Source: Brevibacterium antiquum
Lineage (GTDB): Bacteria > Actinomycetota > Actinomycetes > Actinomycetales > Brevibacteriaceae
Direction of reading: 5' to 3'
Assembly (NCBI RefSeq): GCF_016107655.1
Contig: NZ_JABASX010000006.1
Location: forward strand, 62,001 to 126,000
Length of the DNA stretch: 64,000 nucleotides
Numbering within the stretch: the first letter of the stretch is position 1; each line of letters starts with the position of its first letter. A model generated the notes under the pieces. The model was not told the origin of the DNA. It searched no databases and worked only from the letters and a program-made list of their open reading frames with translations. Positions 1 through 8,403 of this stretch are shown here, piece after piece. A program made the translations under genes and the position numbers.

Positions 1-336
1 CTGTCAGACTGGCTGCCAGGATTCCTGTCTGATCTGGCACCTGAATCACCAGCGCTGAGGCCTGTTGAGATCCTCGATCCCACCGACGGGCAGCAGAGTC
101 ACCTCTACGGTTTGGGTTTGTCCGTGGCGGCATCGCTGATGCGTCTGGCACCCAAGTTGCTCTCATCCGCCGAGCACTCGGGCAATCACGAAGTTGCCGA
201 CCACGCGAGGGGCCTCCTCACAACGGTCGACCACCTCATGGCCCCGGGACTCGAAGCTGCAGTCTCCGACGAATACATGGCCTCTCACTGGGTCGCGACG
301 TTTGCGTGGGAGTCACTCGTGCTGCGGAATCACTGA
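1..336 (+). CDS. DUF2891 family protein, C-terminal part (5' end outside window)
   Basis: The frame is open from base 1 and ends at TGA 334-336, giving the last 111 residues of a longer protein. The tail has the DUF2891 pattern: WLPGFL near the start, a DGQQSHLYGLGLS segment, and a final SHWVATFA block close to the C-terminus. DUF2891 proteins are soluble, mostly helical, about 330-350 residues long, and have no established function. The gene is convergent with aspA, 45 bp away. The family call rests on remembered pattern; the missing N-terminus prevents any more. Confidence 0.7.
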   Translation: MSDWLPGFLSDLAPESPALRPVEILDPTDGQQSHLYGLGLSVAASLMRLAPKLLSSAEHSGNHEVADHARGLLTTVDHLMAPGLEAAVSDEYMASHWVATFAWESLVLRNH

Positions 337-381
337 GCTGTCGACTGCCTTGTGCGACCTCTTGTGACTAGCGAAACGACC

Positions 382-1884
382 TCACTCCGCAGACTGCACC
401 ACGGGGATCTCCGAGGTCATCTCGTCACGGGGAACCGCCTCGGCGCTGTCCGCCGCGTTGTCGACTCCATGATCAGCGGGCAAGCCGGTGAGGCGTTCGG
501 GTTTGAGGATCTCCTCGAGCTGAGCACGGTCGAGAAGCCCCTGTGCCACAACGAGGTCAGAGATCGGTTCGTTCGTCGCCAGCGCCTGCTTGGCCAGCTG
601 CGCGGCAGGGGCATAGCCGATGACCGGGGCGAGAGCGGTGATGACGGTGACGGAACGGGCCACGGTGTCCTCAAGGGCCGCCTCGTTGGCGGTGATGCCG
701 TTGACACAGTTGACGCGGAAGGTCTGGCAGGCACGCTCGAGCCAGGTGATCGACTGGAACAGGGAATGGGCGATGACCGGCTCGAACGCGTTGAGCTGGA
801 GCTGGCCGGCCTCGACGGCCATGGACACGGTGACGTCGGCACCGGCGACTGAGTAGGCGACCTGGGAGACGGCTTCGGGGATGACTGGGTTGACCTTGCC
901 GGGCATGATCGATGAGCCAGCCTGGCGGGCAGGCAGGTTGATCTCACCGAATCCGGCCTGCGGACCTGAGGACAGCAGACGCAGATCGTTGGCGATCTTC
1001 GACATCTTCAGAGCACTTCGCTTGAGCGCCCCGGAGAAGGTGATGAAGACCCCGGTGTCGGAGGTGGATTCGACGAGGTCGCCGGCGGTGACGAGTTCGA
1101 GCCCGGTGATGGAACGCAGGTGCTTGATCACCGCTTCCCTGTACCCGACCGGAGCGTTGATCGCCGTTCCGATCGCCGTGGCGCCCATGTTGACCTCGCC
1201 GAGGAGTGCCACCGCGTCTTCGAGCCGCTGGACGTCCTCACGCAGGGTGGTGGCGAAGGCGTTGAACTCCTGCCCCAGGGTCATCGGCACCGCGTCCTGG
1301 AGCTGGGTGCGACCGACCTTGATGATGTCGGAGAACTCGCGCCCCTTCGCGGCAAAGGCATCCGCCAAAAGCGTGAGTTCGCCGAGGAGGTTCTGCAGTG
1401 AGAAGGCCAGCGCGATCTTGATCGCCGTCGGGTAGGTGTCGTTCGTGGACTGGCTGTGGTTCGTGTGGTCATTGGGATTGATGAACGAATAGTCGCCCTT
1501 CGCGTGACCACCGATCTCGAGCGCACGGTTCGTGATCACCTCATTGGCGTTCATGTTCGTCGACGTGCCCGCCCCACCCTGGATCACGCCGACGGTGAAC
1601 TGGTCGTGGAGGCGCCCGCCCTTGATCTCCTCGCAGGCGGCATCGATGAGGTTCGCTCGCTGTTCGTCAAGGGCACCGATCTCCAGGTTCGCCCGCGCCG
1701 CCGCCTGCTTCACACAGGCGAAGGCCCGCACGAAATCGGGATAGACGGAGACCGGTCGGCGCGCGATCGGGAAGTTCTCGCCCGCCCGGGCTGTGTGCAC
1801 ACCCCAATACGCTGCAGCGGGGATTTCGAGGCTGCCGATCGAATCGGTCTCTGTGCGGGTGGATGCGGAAGCGCTGTCGGTCAC
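382..1884 (-). CDS. aspA: Aspartate ammonia-lyase
   Basis: Reversible deamination of L-aspartate to fumarate and ammonia, cytosolic. The 500-residue protein has the fumarase/aspartase superfamily signature GSSIMPGKVNP at about residues 322-332, the flexible loop carrying the catalytic serine, and an SQSTNDTYPTA segment typical of aspartase/fumarase C. AspA is preferred over class II fumarase because of overall resemblance, but the two are close relatives. Start is GTG at 1884 with an AGAAGG ribosome binding site 8 nt upstream. It lies 60 bp downstream of the flavin monooxygenase on the same strand and may be cotranscribed. The C-terminal 30-40 residues are an acidic extension. Confidence 0.88.
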   Translation of the reverse strand: MTDSASASTRTETDSIGSLEIPAAAYWGVHTARAGENFPIARRPVSVYPDFVRAFACVKQAAARANLEIGALDEQRANLIDAACEEIKGGRLHDQFTVGVIQGGAGTSTNMNANEVITNRALEIGGHAKGDYSFINPNDHTNHSQSTNDTYPTAIKIALAFSLQNLLGELTLLADAFAAKGREFSDIIKVGRTQLQDAVPMTLGQEFNAFATTLREDVQRLEDAVALLGEVNMGATAIGTAINAPVGYREAVIKHLRSITGLELVTAGDLVESTSDTGVFITFSGALKRSALKMSKIANDLRLLSSGPQAGFGEINLPARQAGSSIMPGKVNPVIPEAVSQVAYSVAGADVTVSMAVEAGQLQLNAFEPVIAHSLFQSITWLERACQTFRVNCVNGITANEAALEDTVARSVTVITALAPVIGYAPAAQLAKQALATNEPISDLVVAQGLLDRAQLEEILKPERLTGLPADHGVDNAADSAEAVPRDEMTSEIPVVQSAE

Positions 1885-1944
1885 CGCTGGTGCCTTCTTT
1901 CGTCGTGAGGATGCGTCATGATCGCCGAGGTTGTCCCTCGGTAA

Positions 1945-3237
1945 TCACCGTACTGCGGCTTCAAGCAGGGCGTTATGATCTGGCTCATAGTCGCGGTACT
2001 TCCGCTGGATCTCGATCTGATCGGCGAGGTATTTCGCGTCGTGCCAGACGCCCCAGATGAAGCTCGATCCGCGACGTGAGAGCCACGGCAGGCCCAGGAA
2101 GTACATGCCCGGAACGGGAGTGACGCCGCGCTGCTGGACGGGGTAGCCTCGCTCGTCGAGGACGCCTTCGACCTGCAGCCATGAGTAGTCGACACCGAAG
2201 CCGGTCGCCCAGATCACGGTCCGCACGTCCGCCTCGGCGAGGTCCATTTCGAGGATCGGGTTGCTCACGCACTCGGGGTCAGGACCGAGCTCATGAGCCT
2301 CTGGTTCAGGGGGCAGGTCGAGGCCGTTGCGTTCGATGTAGTCATCGGCCTCACGCAGCAGGGACAGGTAGTTGTCATCGCCGCGGGCGATGTTTGCGCC
2401 CAGGTCGGAACCGATCTGCAGCTTGCCGTGGAGATAAGAGTTCGCGCGTCCCAGCAGGGTGATGCCCGAGGCTGCGAGATTGCGGAAGTCCACGGTGTGC
2501 CCGCCTTCGGCACCGCTGACGGCGATCGTGACGTGATCGGCGCCCACGGGCGGGGCTGCGAGGTCCCATTTGCCCAGGGCTCCGAGCCACCAGCAGAAGT
2601 CGCGATTGCGGTATGCCCGCGGTGGGCGATCGTGTGGGCCCACGGCCAGGTAGACCTTCTTGCCGGACTTCTGGATCTCCGCGGCAATCTGGACACCCGA
2701 AGAGCCTGCACCGACGACGAGCACAGCACCTTCGTCGAGCTGCGCGGGGTTCTTGTACGAGTTCGAGTGGATCTGGGTGATGCCGGAGCTCTGGGGGACG
2801 ATGGCCGGAATGCTCGGAGTCTGGAACGGGCCCGTCGCGGCAACGACATAGCCGGCCTCGATGGTGCCGTGGTCGGTTTCGACGAGGTAGCCGCGGGCAT
2901 GCTCCCGTTCGGTCACTGTGGTCACGGTGACTCCGGTGCGCACTGGCAGGTTGTTGCGTTCAACCAGCGTGCGGAAGTATCCGGCCACCTGGTCTTTGGT
3001 TGCGAATCCGTCGGGGTCGACGTCGGCGAATTCCTGGGTGGGGAACCTGTCGTGCCAGGCGGGGCCATTGGCGACGAGGGAGTCCCACCGCCTGGACTGC
3101 CATGCCTCGGCGATCCGGTTCTTCTCCAGAACGATGTGGGGTACTCCCCTGGACTGCAGATGCTCGCTCATCGCGATTCCGGCTTGGCCCGCGCCGATGA
3201 TGACGACTTCGGTGGTCTCAGTTTCCTTGCCCGGCAT
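1945..3237 (-). CDS. Flavin-containing monooxygenase (FAD/NAD(P)-dependent)
   Basis: A 430-residue class B flavoprotein monooxygenase-type protein. The FAD Rossmann motif GAGQAG is at residues 15-20, the second (NADP) dinucleotide motif GAGSSG is mid-protein, and an HSNSY segment matches the FMO-type H-x-x-x-Y element before it. These enzymes hydroxylate N, S or carbonyl substrates; the substrate here cannot be read. The ATG at 3237 is chosen over an in-frame start 102 nt further upstream because AGGAG lies 7 nt before it and the Rossmann fold then begins at the normal place. Probably in one transcript with aspA. Confidence 0.8.
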   Translation of the reverse strand: MPGKETETTEVVIIGAGQAGIAMSEHLQSRGVPHIVLEKNRIAEAWQSRRWDSLVANGPAWHDRFPTQEFADVDPDGFATKDQVAGYFRTLVERNNLPVRTGVTVTTVTEREHARGYLVETDHGTIEAGYVVAATGPFQTPSIPAIVPQSSGITQIHSNSYKNPAQLDEGAVLVVGAGSSGVQIAAEIQKSGKKVYLAVGPHDRPPRAYRNRDFCWWLGALGKWDLAAPPVGADHVTIAVSGAEGGHTVDFRNLAASGITLLGRANSYLHGKLQIGSDLGANIARGDDNYLSLLREADDYIERNGLDLPPEPEAHELGPDPECVSNPILEMDLAEADVRTVIWATGFGVDYSWLQVEGVLDERGYPVQQRGVTPVPGMYFLGLPWLSRRGSSFIWGVWHDAKYLADQIEIQRKYRDYEPDHNALLEAAVR

Positions 3238-3478
3238 GGGACACTCCTGTTCTCGAAAACCGCGTCTGAACTGCAGATACGGCACTTGCGTCTTTGCTCG
3301 TGGGGCGACGATGGTGTCCGCCCTCTCGTGATCCAGCAAACCGCAGGCGAGAGTGTCAATGCCAATAGTTGTTGACGGTCAATTGCATCTACCGAATAGA
3401 TGTAGCTGCATGGAGTCAATCATTTCCAGGTATCTCGAAGCCCCGCCTAAAGCACCGAACTCAGCCGAATCGACTAGG

Positions 3479-4411
3479 TCAGACGGAATCCTCGCCTGAG
3501 GCCGCCTCGGCGAGGATCTCGCGCATCATCGTCGTCACGGCTTTCGCCTTCGCAGTCTCGGCCGCCTGCGACAATGCCGAGACGACGAGATGAAGGCTGG
3601 GTGCAGGGTCGGCGATTTCGAGGATCGAGGTCTTGGCCCCCGTATAGGTCTGTTCGATGTCGGGGCGCTGGTTGAGGATCGAGAATCCCAGCCCCATGGC
3701 GACCATCGAACGCACGGTCTCGTAGTTCGAGGACTTGTACTTGACCTTGGGCGTGATGCCGGCCGTACGCAGCATAGTGAGGAAGTACTCCCGGCTGTCG
3801 GGCAGATCGAGGAGGACGAGCGGGTCCTCGGCGAGCGCGGACAGCTTCACCTTCCTCTTCCCGGCCAGCCGGTGGTTCGTGTCGACGATGACGTGCGGTC
3901 TCACCTCGCCGACCCGCTGGGCTTGGATGCCTTCGGCATCGGTGAGGTCGTAGTTGATCGCGATCTCCGCCCGCCCGCTGCGCAGTGCGGCCATGCACTC
4001 CTCGTGATCACCCTCGACGACTTCGATGCTCAGCTCCGGGTGCCGTTCGTTGAGCCGCCCGATGAGCTGCGGAAGAATGAAGGGGGCCAGGGTCTTGAAG
4101 CAGGCAAGGACGATCGTGCCGCGAACCTCGTTCTGCCCGGCCTGGATCGATTCGACCGCATCGGTGATGAGCCCGAAGATCTGGCGGGTCTCGTGAAGCA
4201 GCCCTTCTCCGGCGGGAGTGAGGACGAGGCCCTTAGAGTGCTGGCGGACGAAGAGAGGTGCGCCGAGCGCCTTCTCCAGCTGATTGATCGCCGTGGACAC
4301 CGCCGACTGCGCGATGTGCAGCTCCTGGCTCGCCGTCGTCATGTTCAGCGTCTTCGCGCATTCTGCGAAGTACGAGAGCTGGGTGAGCGTGATCGAGAAT
4401 CTGTGGACCAT
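3479..4411 (-). CDS. LysR-family transcriptional regulator
   Basis: 310 residues. The N-terminal winged helix-turn-helix (about residues 6-65) contains the typical AQSAVSTAINQLEKALGAPLF stretch, followed by a periplasmic-binding-like effector domain to about residue 300. It is transcribed divergently from the RidA operon with 175 bp between the starts, which holds palindromic sites described separately, so it most likely controls that operon and itself. The effector is unknown; from the target genes an amide, peptide or amino-acid-like compound is a guess. Confidence 0.9.
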   Translation of the reverse strand: MVHRFSITLTQLSYFAECAKTLNMTTASQELHIAQSAVSTAINQLEKALGAPLFVRQHSKGLVLTPAGEGLLHETRQIFGLITDAVESIQAGQNEVRGTIVLACFKTLAPFILPQLIGRLNERHPELSIEVVEGDHEECMAALRSGRAEIAINYDLTDAEGIQAQRVGEVRPHVIVDTNHRLAGKRKVKLSALAEDPLVLLDLPDSREYFLTMLRTAGITPKVKYKSSNYETVRSMVAMGLGFSILNQRPDIEQTYTGAKTSILEIADPAPSLHLVVSALSQAAETAKAKAVTTMMREILAEAASGEDSV

Positions 4412-4441
4412 GGCGACCTCTTCGTCATTGGAAACTATTAT

Positions 4442-4469
4442 TCAGATTTGGAATCTGATTTTCAGATGG
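4442..4469. promoter_or_regulatory. Predicted LysR operator (two overlapping palindromes)
   Basis: Between the divergent LysR and RidA genes, TCAGATT-tgg-AATCTGA (4442-4458) is a perfect inverted repeat of the T-N11-A type used by LysR regulators. It overlaps TCTGA-ttt-TCAGA within the 16-mer at 4454-4469. A partly matching copy (CAGATggaGTCTC) follows to about 4476. The same 16-mer recurs exactly at 19897-19912 upstream of the POT transporter. Confidence 0.65.
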
Positions 4470-4586
4470 AGTCTCTAGATAATAACTATTTCACAGATAC
4501 TCCGATCTTTCCGAGAATGGAACCACACACCGAACGGCCCCACAACCCGTTTGACATGTTCCGATCAGCTCGAAGAGGAGACCGCA

Positions 4587-5045
4587 GTGGCCGAACCCAC
4601 GCACACACGTCTGAGAATGTTCAACACCAAAGAGACCTACCCCGAACAGAATCTCGACAACGATCTGTGCCAGGCCGTCGTCGCCGGTGGTGTCGTCTAT
4701 CTCCGCGGGCAGATCGGCCAGGACCTTGAGACTCGCGAGTCCGTGGGCATCGGCGACGTCACTGCGCAGGCGGAGAAGGCCATGTCCAATATCGCCATGC
4801 TCCTCGAAGAAGCGGGCAGTCGGCTCGAGGACATCGTCAAGGTCACCATCTACATCATCGATCCCCGCTACCGCGAGGATGTCTACCGCACCGTGGGCAA
4901 GTGGCTCAAGGGCGTCTACCCAGTCTCGACGGGCATCGTCGTTCAGGCTCTCGCCCGCCCCGAGTGGCTCGTCGAAATCGACGCCACCGCCGTCATCAGC
5001 GAACCCAGCACCGCGATCACAGCCCCCACCGAGGTGGCCAAGTGA
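4587..5045 (+). CDS. RidA family (Rid/YER057c/UK114) protein
   Basis: A 152-residue member of the Rid superfamily. Archetypal RidA hydrolyses reactive enamines/imines to ketones and ammonia; catabolic members also act as deaminases. Visible features are the YLRGQIGQD block, a central ITAQAEKAMSNI-like helix region and VKVTIYI followed by R (in DPRYRED). GTG at 4587 is chosen because AGAGGAG lies 6 nt upstream; an ATG 36 nt earlier lacks a site. It is first gene of a five-gene operon and its stop overlaps the next GTG start (GTGA). The role is likely tied to the amidohydrolase and aldehyde dehydrogenase downstream. Confidence 0.82.
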   Translation: MAEPTHTRLRMFNTKETYPEQNLDNDLCQAVVAGGVVYLRGQIGQDLETRESVGIGDVTAQAEKAMSNIAMLLEEAGSRLEDIVKVTIYIIDPRYREDVYRTVGKWLKGVYPVSTGIVVQALARPEWLVEIDATAVISEPSTAITAPTEVAK

Positions 5046-5725
5046 CCTTCTCCCTGCTCCTCCACGATCCCGACACCGGCGAATTCGGTGCCGCGATCGC
5101 CTCGTCCTCCCCCGCGGTCTCCGCCCGGTGCCTCAACCTGGCCGACGGCATCGGCGGAGTGAACTCGCAGAACATCACGGATCCCCGCCTCGGCGGACGG
5201 ATTCTCGACGAGATGGCAACCGGAAGGCCCGCGCAGTTGGCCCTGGATTCCATCGTCGACCAAGTCGAGTCCGAGATCATCGCCTATCGCCAGATCCTCG
5301 TCATCGACGGCGGCGGCAACACCGCTGCCCATTCCGGCGCCGAGGCTCTCGGGATCTTCGGTGCCCGCACCGAGCAGAATGCCGTGGCCGGTGGAAACAT
5401 GCTCAAGTCGCTCGACGTCCTCGATGCCTTCATCGAGACCGCACTGTCCTCGACTGGGCCGATCGAGCGTCGCCTCTTCGCAGCCTTCCAGGCCGCCTTC
5501 GACGCCGGAGGAGAGGCCGGTCCCGTGCATTCGGCCGGGCTCGCCGTCGTCAGCGACGCCGGGTGGAGGGTGACTGATCTGCGCGTGGACTGGGCCGAGG
5601 AGGATCCCATCGGAGAGCTCGGTGAGCTTCTCGACATCTGGATGCCCCAACGCGAGGACTACATCACTCGCGGTCTCAATCCCGTGGCCTCACCGTCCTA
5701 CGGTGTCCCCGGAGACGAGCGATGA
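5042..5725 (+). CDS. DUF1028 family protein (Ntn-hydrolase-like)
   Basis: 227 residues. The N-terminus VTFSLLLHDPDTGEFG, the AIASSSPAV segment and the GG-x-N-ML region near residue 120 fit DUF1028, a family assigned to the Ntn-hydrolase fold; function not established. The start is GTG at 5042, overlapping the RidA stop by 4 nt, with GAGGTGG upstream. A longer in-frame reading starting at 4901 is rejected because it only translates the RidA gene out of frame. Translational coupling on both sides (ATGA with the M20 gene) argues that RidA, DUF1028 and the amidohydrolase work on the same substrate. Confidence 0.8.
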   Translation: MTFSLLLHDPDTGEFGAAIASSSPAVSARCLNLADGIGGVNSQNITDPRLGGRILDEMATGRPAQLALDSIVDQVESEIIAYRQILVIDGGGNTAAHSGAEALGIFGARTEQNAVAGGNMLKSLDVLDAFIETALSSTGPIERRLFAAFQAAFDAGGEAGPVHSAGLAVVSDAGWRVTDLRVDWAEEDPIGELGELLDIWMPQREDYITRGLNPVASPSYGVPGDER

Positions 5726-6915
5726 ACCAGCCCGCCGACGTCGAACAGCCCACGAGACCGGGCGCCGGTTCAGTGATGACTGCCGATCAGTCCGTGAAGG
5801 ACCGGATCGCGGCCCGCCTCGCCGAGGTGGGCCCGGCTCTCATCGGTCTGTCCGATTCGCTCCACGACGATCCCGAACTCGGGTGGCAGGAATTTCGGTC
5901 CTCCGCCTCGGTGGCCGGCGTCTTGGCCGCTCACGGTTTCACCGTCGAACATCCCTATCTCGGACTCGAGACCGCCTTTCGTGCAACGTTCGGCTCCAGC
6001 GACTTCATCATCGGATTCCTCGCCGAGTACGACGCGCTGCCAGGACTCGGTCATGCCTGCGGGCACAATCTCATCTCCGCCATGAGCGCGGGAGGGGCCA
6101 TCGGCCTTGCCGCAGTCGCCGATGAACTCGGCATCACGGTCGAGGTCATCGGGACACCGGCCGAAGAAGGCGGCGGTGGGAAGATCGAACTCCTCGAACG
6201 CGGCGGGTTCACTGAGCTCGACTTCGCCCTCATGGCTCACCCCGCGCCCGTCGATGTCGCCGAAGCCGAGCCCTTCGCCGTGACGCACTGGCATGTCGAA
6301 TACACCGGTCGGGCTGCTCACGCCGCCGCCTACCCGGAGCGCGGCATCAACGCCAATGACGCATTCCTCGTCGCCCAGGTGGCTCTCGGTCTGCTGCGTC
6401 AACAGCTGCCGAAGACGGTCAGGGTTCACGGTGTGATGACCAACGGCGGTGAGGCACCGAACGCGATCCCGGCGAAGACGGAGGGCCGATGGTACGTCCG
6501 GGCCGAATCGACCGACGAACTGCTCGATGTCGAGAAGCAGGTCATCAACTGCTTCGAAGCAGGAGCGCTGGCCACCGGAGCAAGTCTGTCGATCACTCCG
6601 GAGAGCAAACGGTATGCCGAGATGCGCACCGATGAGGAAGCACTGGAGTCCTACCGGAGCAATGCCATCGCCCTTGGACGCAACTTCGATGTCGACCCGG
6701 TTGCTGCCACGATGAACCGCGCCTCGACGGATATGGGCAATGTGTCCCAGATCGTCAATGCGATCCACCCCTACATCGGGGTCGGAGGTGAGGCCAGCAA
6801 CCACCAGGCTGCCTTCGCCGAATCCTGTGTCGGGGAAGAGGCCGAACGCACACTCCTCGACGGCGCGACGGCTCTGGCGTGGACTGCAGCAGACGTCAGC
6901 GCCCGGCGTTCCTGA
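5722..6915 (+). CDS. M20 family metallo-amidohydrolase (AbgB/ACY1L2-like)
   Basis: 397 residues. Metal-site segments of M20 peptidases are visible: AEYDALPGLGHACGHN around residues 95-110, TPAEEGGGG around 148 (catalytic glutamate pair) and GGEASNHQAAF near the C-terminus with the last histidine. The dimerisation domain sits between, about residues 185-300. The family cleaves N-acyl amino acids, aminobenzoyl-glutamate or dipeptides; the substrate is not readable. The start ATG overlaps the DUF1028 stop (ATGA). Followed after about 100 bp by the transporter gene. Confidence 0.87.
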   Translation: MNQPADVEQPTRPGAGSVMTADQSVKDRIAARLAEVGPALIGLSDSLHDDPELGWQEFRSSASVAGVLAAHGFTVEHPYLGLETAFRATFGSSDFIIGFLAEYDALPGLGHACGHNLISAMSAGGAIGLAAVADELGITVEVIGTPAEEGGGGKIELLERGGFTELDFALMAHPAPVDVAEAEPFAVTHWHVEYTGRAAHAAAYPERGINANDAFLVAQVALGLLRQQLPKTVRVHGVMTNGGEAPNAIPAKTEGRWYVRAESTDELLDVEKQVINCFEAGALATGASLSITPESKRYAEMRTDEEALESYRSNAIALGRNFDVDPVAATMNRASTDMGNVSQIVNAIHPYIGVGGEASNHQAAFAESCVGEEAERTLLDGATALAWTAADVSARRS

Positions 6916-7017
6916 ACCACCCGCACCATCGGTCTCAGCCAGAGGCCACACGCACAGCATGCAACACCACACCACAAGGTCCCCGGCGGACCTGAGGTTC
7001 CAAAGGAGGAACTCGAT

Positions 7018-8367
7018 ATGAGCGGTGCACACCCTGCCGACGCGAATGACCTGGCTTACAAGAAGGGCTTGCAGAAGAGCGTCGCCGCCGGATCCATCGG
7101 CGTGCTCGTCCACTGGTTCGACTGGGCCGTCTACGCCTATATGGCGACGACGATCGCAGCGATCTTCTTCCCTGAAGGCGACGAAACCGCTGGCCTGCTC
7201 GCGACCTTCGCCGTCTTTGCGGTCTCATTTCTCGTTCGTCCGATCGGTGCGATCATCTTCGGCCGCCTCGGCGACAAGCTCGGACGCAAGGTCACCCTCT
7301 CGGTCGTCATCCTTGCCATGGCGGCTTCGACTCTCGTCCTCGGCATTCTGCCGACCTACGAGACGATCGGGATGCTCGCTCCGATCCTCCTCATCGTCAC
7401 CCGTATCGTCCAGGGCTTGGCCGCCGGTGGAGAGTTCGGCAGCGCGGCGGCGTTCCTCGGTGAGTTCTCGCCCAGGAAGCGCCGAGGCTTCGGCTGCAGT
7501 TGGCTGGAATTCGGTTCCCTGCTCGGGTTCCTCCTCGCTTCTCTCGTCGTCTTTCTGCTCACCCAGGTGCTCAGCCCCGAACAGGTGCTGGCGGGCGGCT
7601 GGAGGATTCCCTTCCTCATCACCGTTCCATTGGGTCTCGTCGGCCTCTACATTCGCCGCAAGATCGAGGACACTCCAGAGTTCGAGGCGCTGCAGAAGAT
7701 GGAGACCGTCTCCGAGTCACCGCTGCGCGAGGTCTTCAAGCGCAACCCGAAACAGTTCCTCCAGACCTGCGGTATGGAGATCTTCATGAACGTCACGTTC
7801 TATGTCGTCCTCGTCTACCTGCTCACCTACCAGGAGACCGAGCTGGGCTTCGACCCCGGGCGAGCGGCCCTGCTCTCGACACTGGCCTCGGCACTCGGAC
7901 TCATCATCGTTCCGCTGTCGGGCATCGCCTCCGACAGGTTCGGTCGCAAGCCCGTGCTCATGACCGCCGCAGTCTCCCTGACAGTTCTCGCGATCCCACT
8001 GTTCATGCTCATGCAGGTCCAGTCCGACCTGGCCGCGTTCGTCTCGACCTTCGGGCTGGCGTTCATCCTCGCCATCATCCTCGGCACTCACGCCGTGACC
8101 GTCGTCGAGCTCTTCCCGACGCGGACCAGGCAGACCGGACTCTCGATCGCCTATGCACTCACAGCCGCTCTGTTCGCCGGCACCGCGCCTTACGCCCTGA
8201 CCTGGCTGATCGGGAACACCGGCAGCATGCTCAGCCCCGGCTTCTTCTTGGCCGTCGTGGGCGTCGTCGGCATCATCACCGTGGTCTCGATTCCAGAGAC
8301 CAAAGGCATCGACCTCCTCAAGGACGATGATCTCGATACCCCGGCAACCGCCTCGGCGAGCGCTTAG
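7018..8367 (+). CDS. MFS transporter, metabolite:H+ symporter (MHS) type
   Basis: 449 residues, about 12 membrane segments. Marks of the MHS subfamily include the W-F-D-W-A-V-Y N-terminal segment, FGRLGDKLGRK in the loop between helices 2 and 3 and AAGGEFGSAAAFLGE after it. Relatives carry organic acids, betaines and related metabolites in with protons. An AAAGGAGG site lies 8 nt before ATG 7018. Position inside the amidohydrolase/aldehyde dehydrogenase operon suggests it imports the operon's substrate. Confidence 0.88.
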   Translation: MSGAHPADANDLAYKKGLQKSVAAGSIGVLVHWFDWAVYAYMATTIAAIFFPEGDETAGLLATFAVFAVSFLVRPIGAIIFGRLGDKLGRKVTLSVVILAMAASTLVLGILPTYETIGMLAPILLIVTRIVQGLAAGGEFGSAAAFLGEFSPRKRRGFGCSWLEFGSLLGFLLASLVVFLLTQVLSPEQVLAGGWRIPFLITVPLGLVGLYIRRKIEDTPEFEALQKMETVSESPLREVFKRNPKQFLQTCGMEIFMNVTFYVVLVYLLTYQETELGFDPGRAALLSTLASALGLIIVPLSGIASDRFGRKPVLMTAAVSLTVLAIPLFMLMQVQSDLAAFVSTFGLAFILAIILGTHAVTVVELFPTRTRQTGLSIAYALTAALFAGTAPYALTWLIGNTGSMLSPGFFLAVVGVVGIITVVSIPETKGIDLLKDDDLDTPATASASA

Positions 8368-8403
8368 CCATCCATACCACCACACACGACTGGAGACTCT
8401 CCC

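Noticed and set aside
2293..3375. Long open frame (360 codons) on the plus strand opposite the flavin monooxygenase
   Set aside because: It is antisense to a gene with clear FAD and NADP motifs; its own translation has no recognisable domain. Long antisense frames are common in high-GC DNA.
5770..7113. 447-codon minus-strand frame opposite the M20 amidohydrolase
   Set aside because: Mirror of a gene with intact metal-site motifs and coupled starts; no domain in the antisense product.
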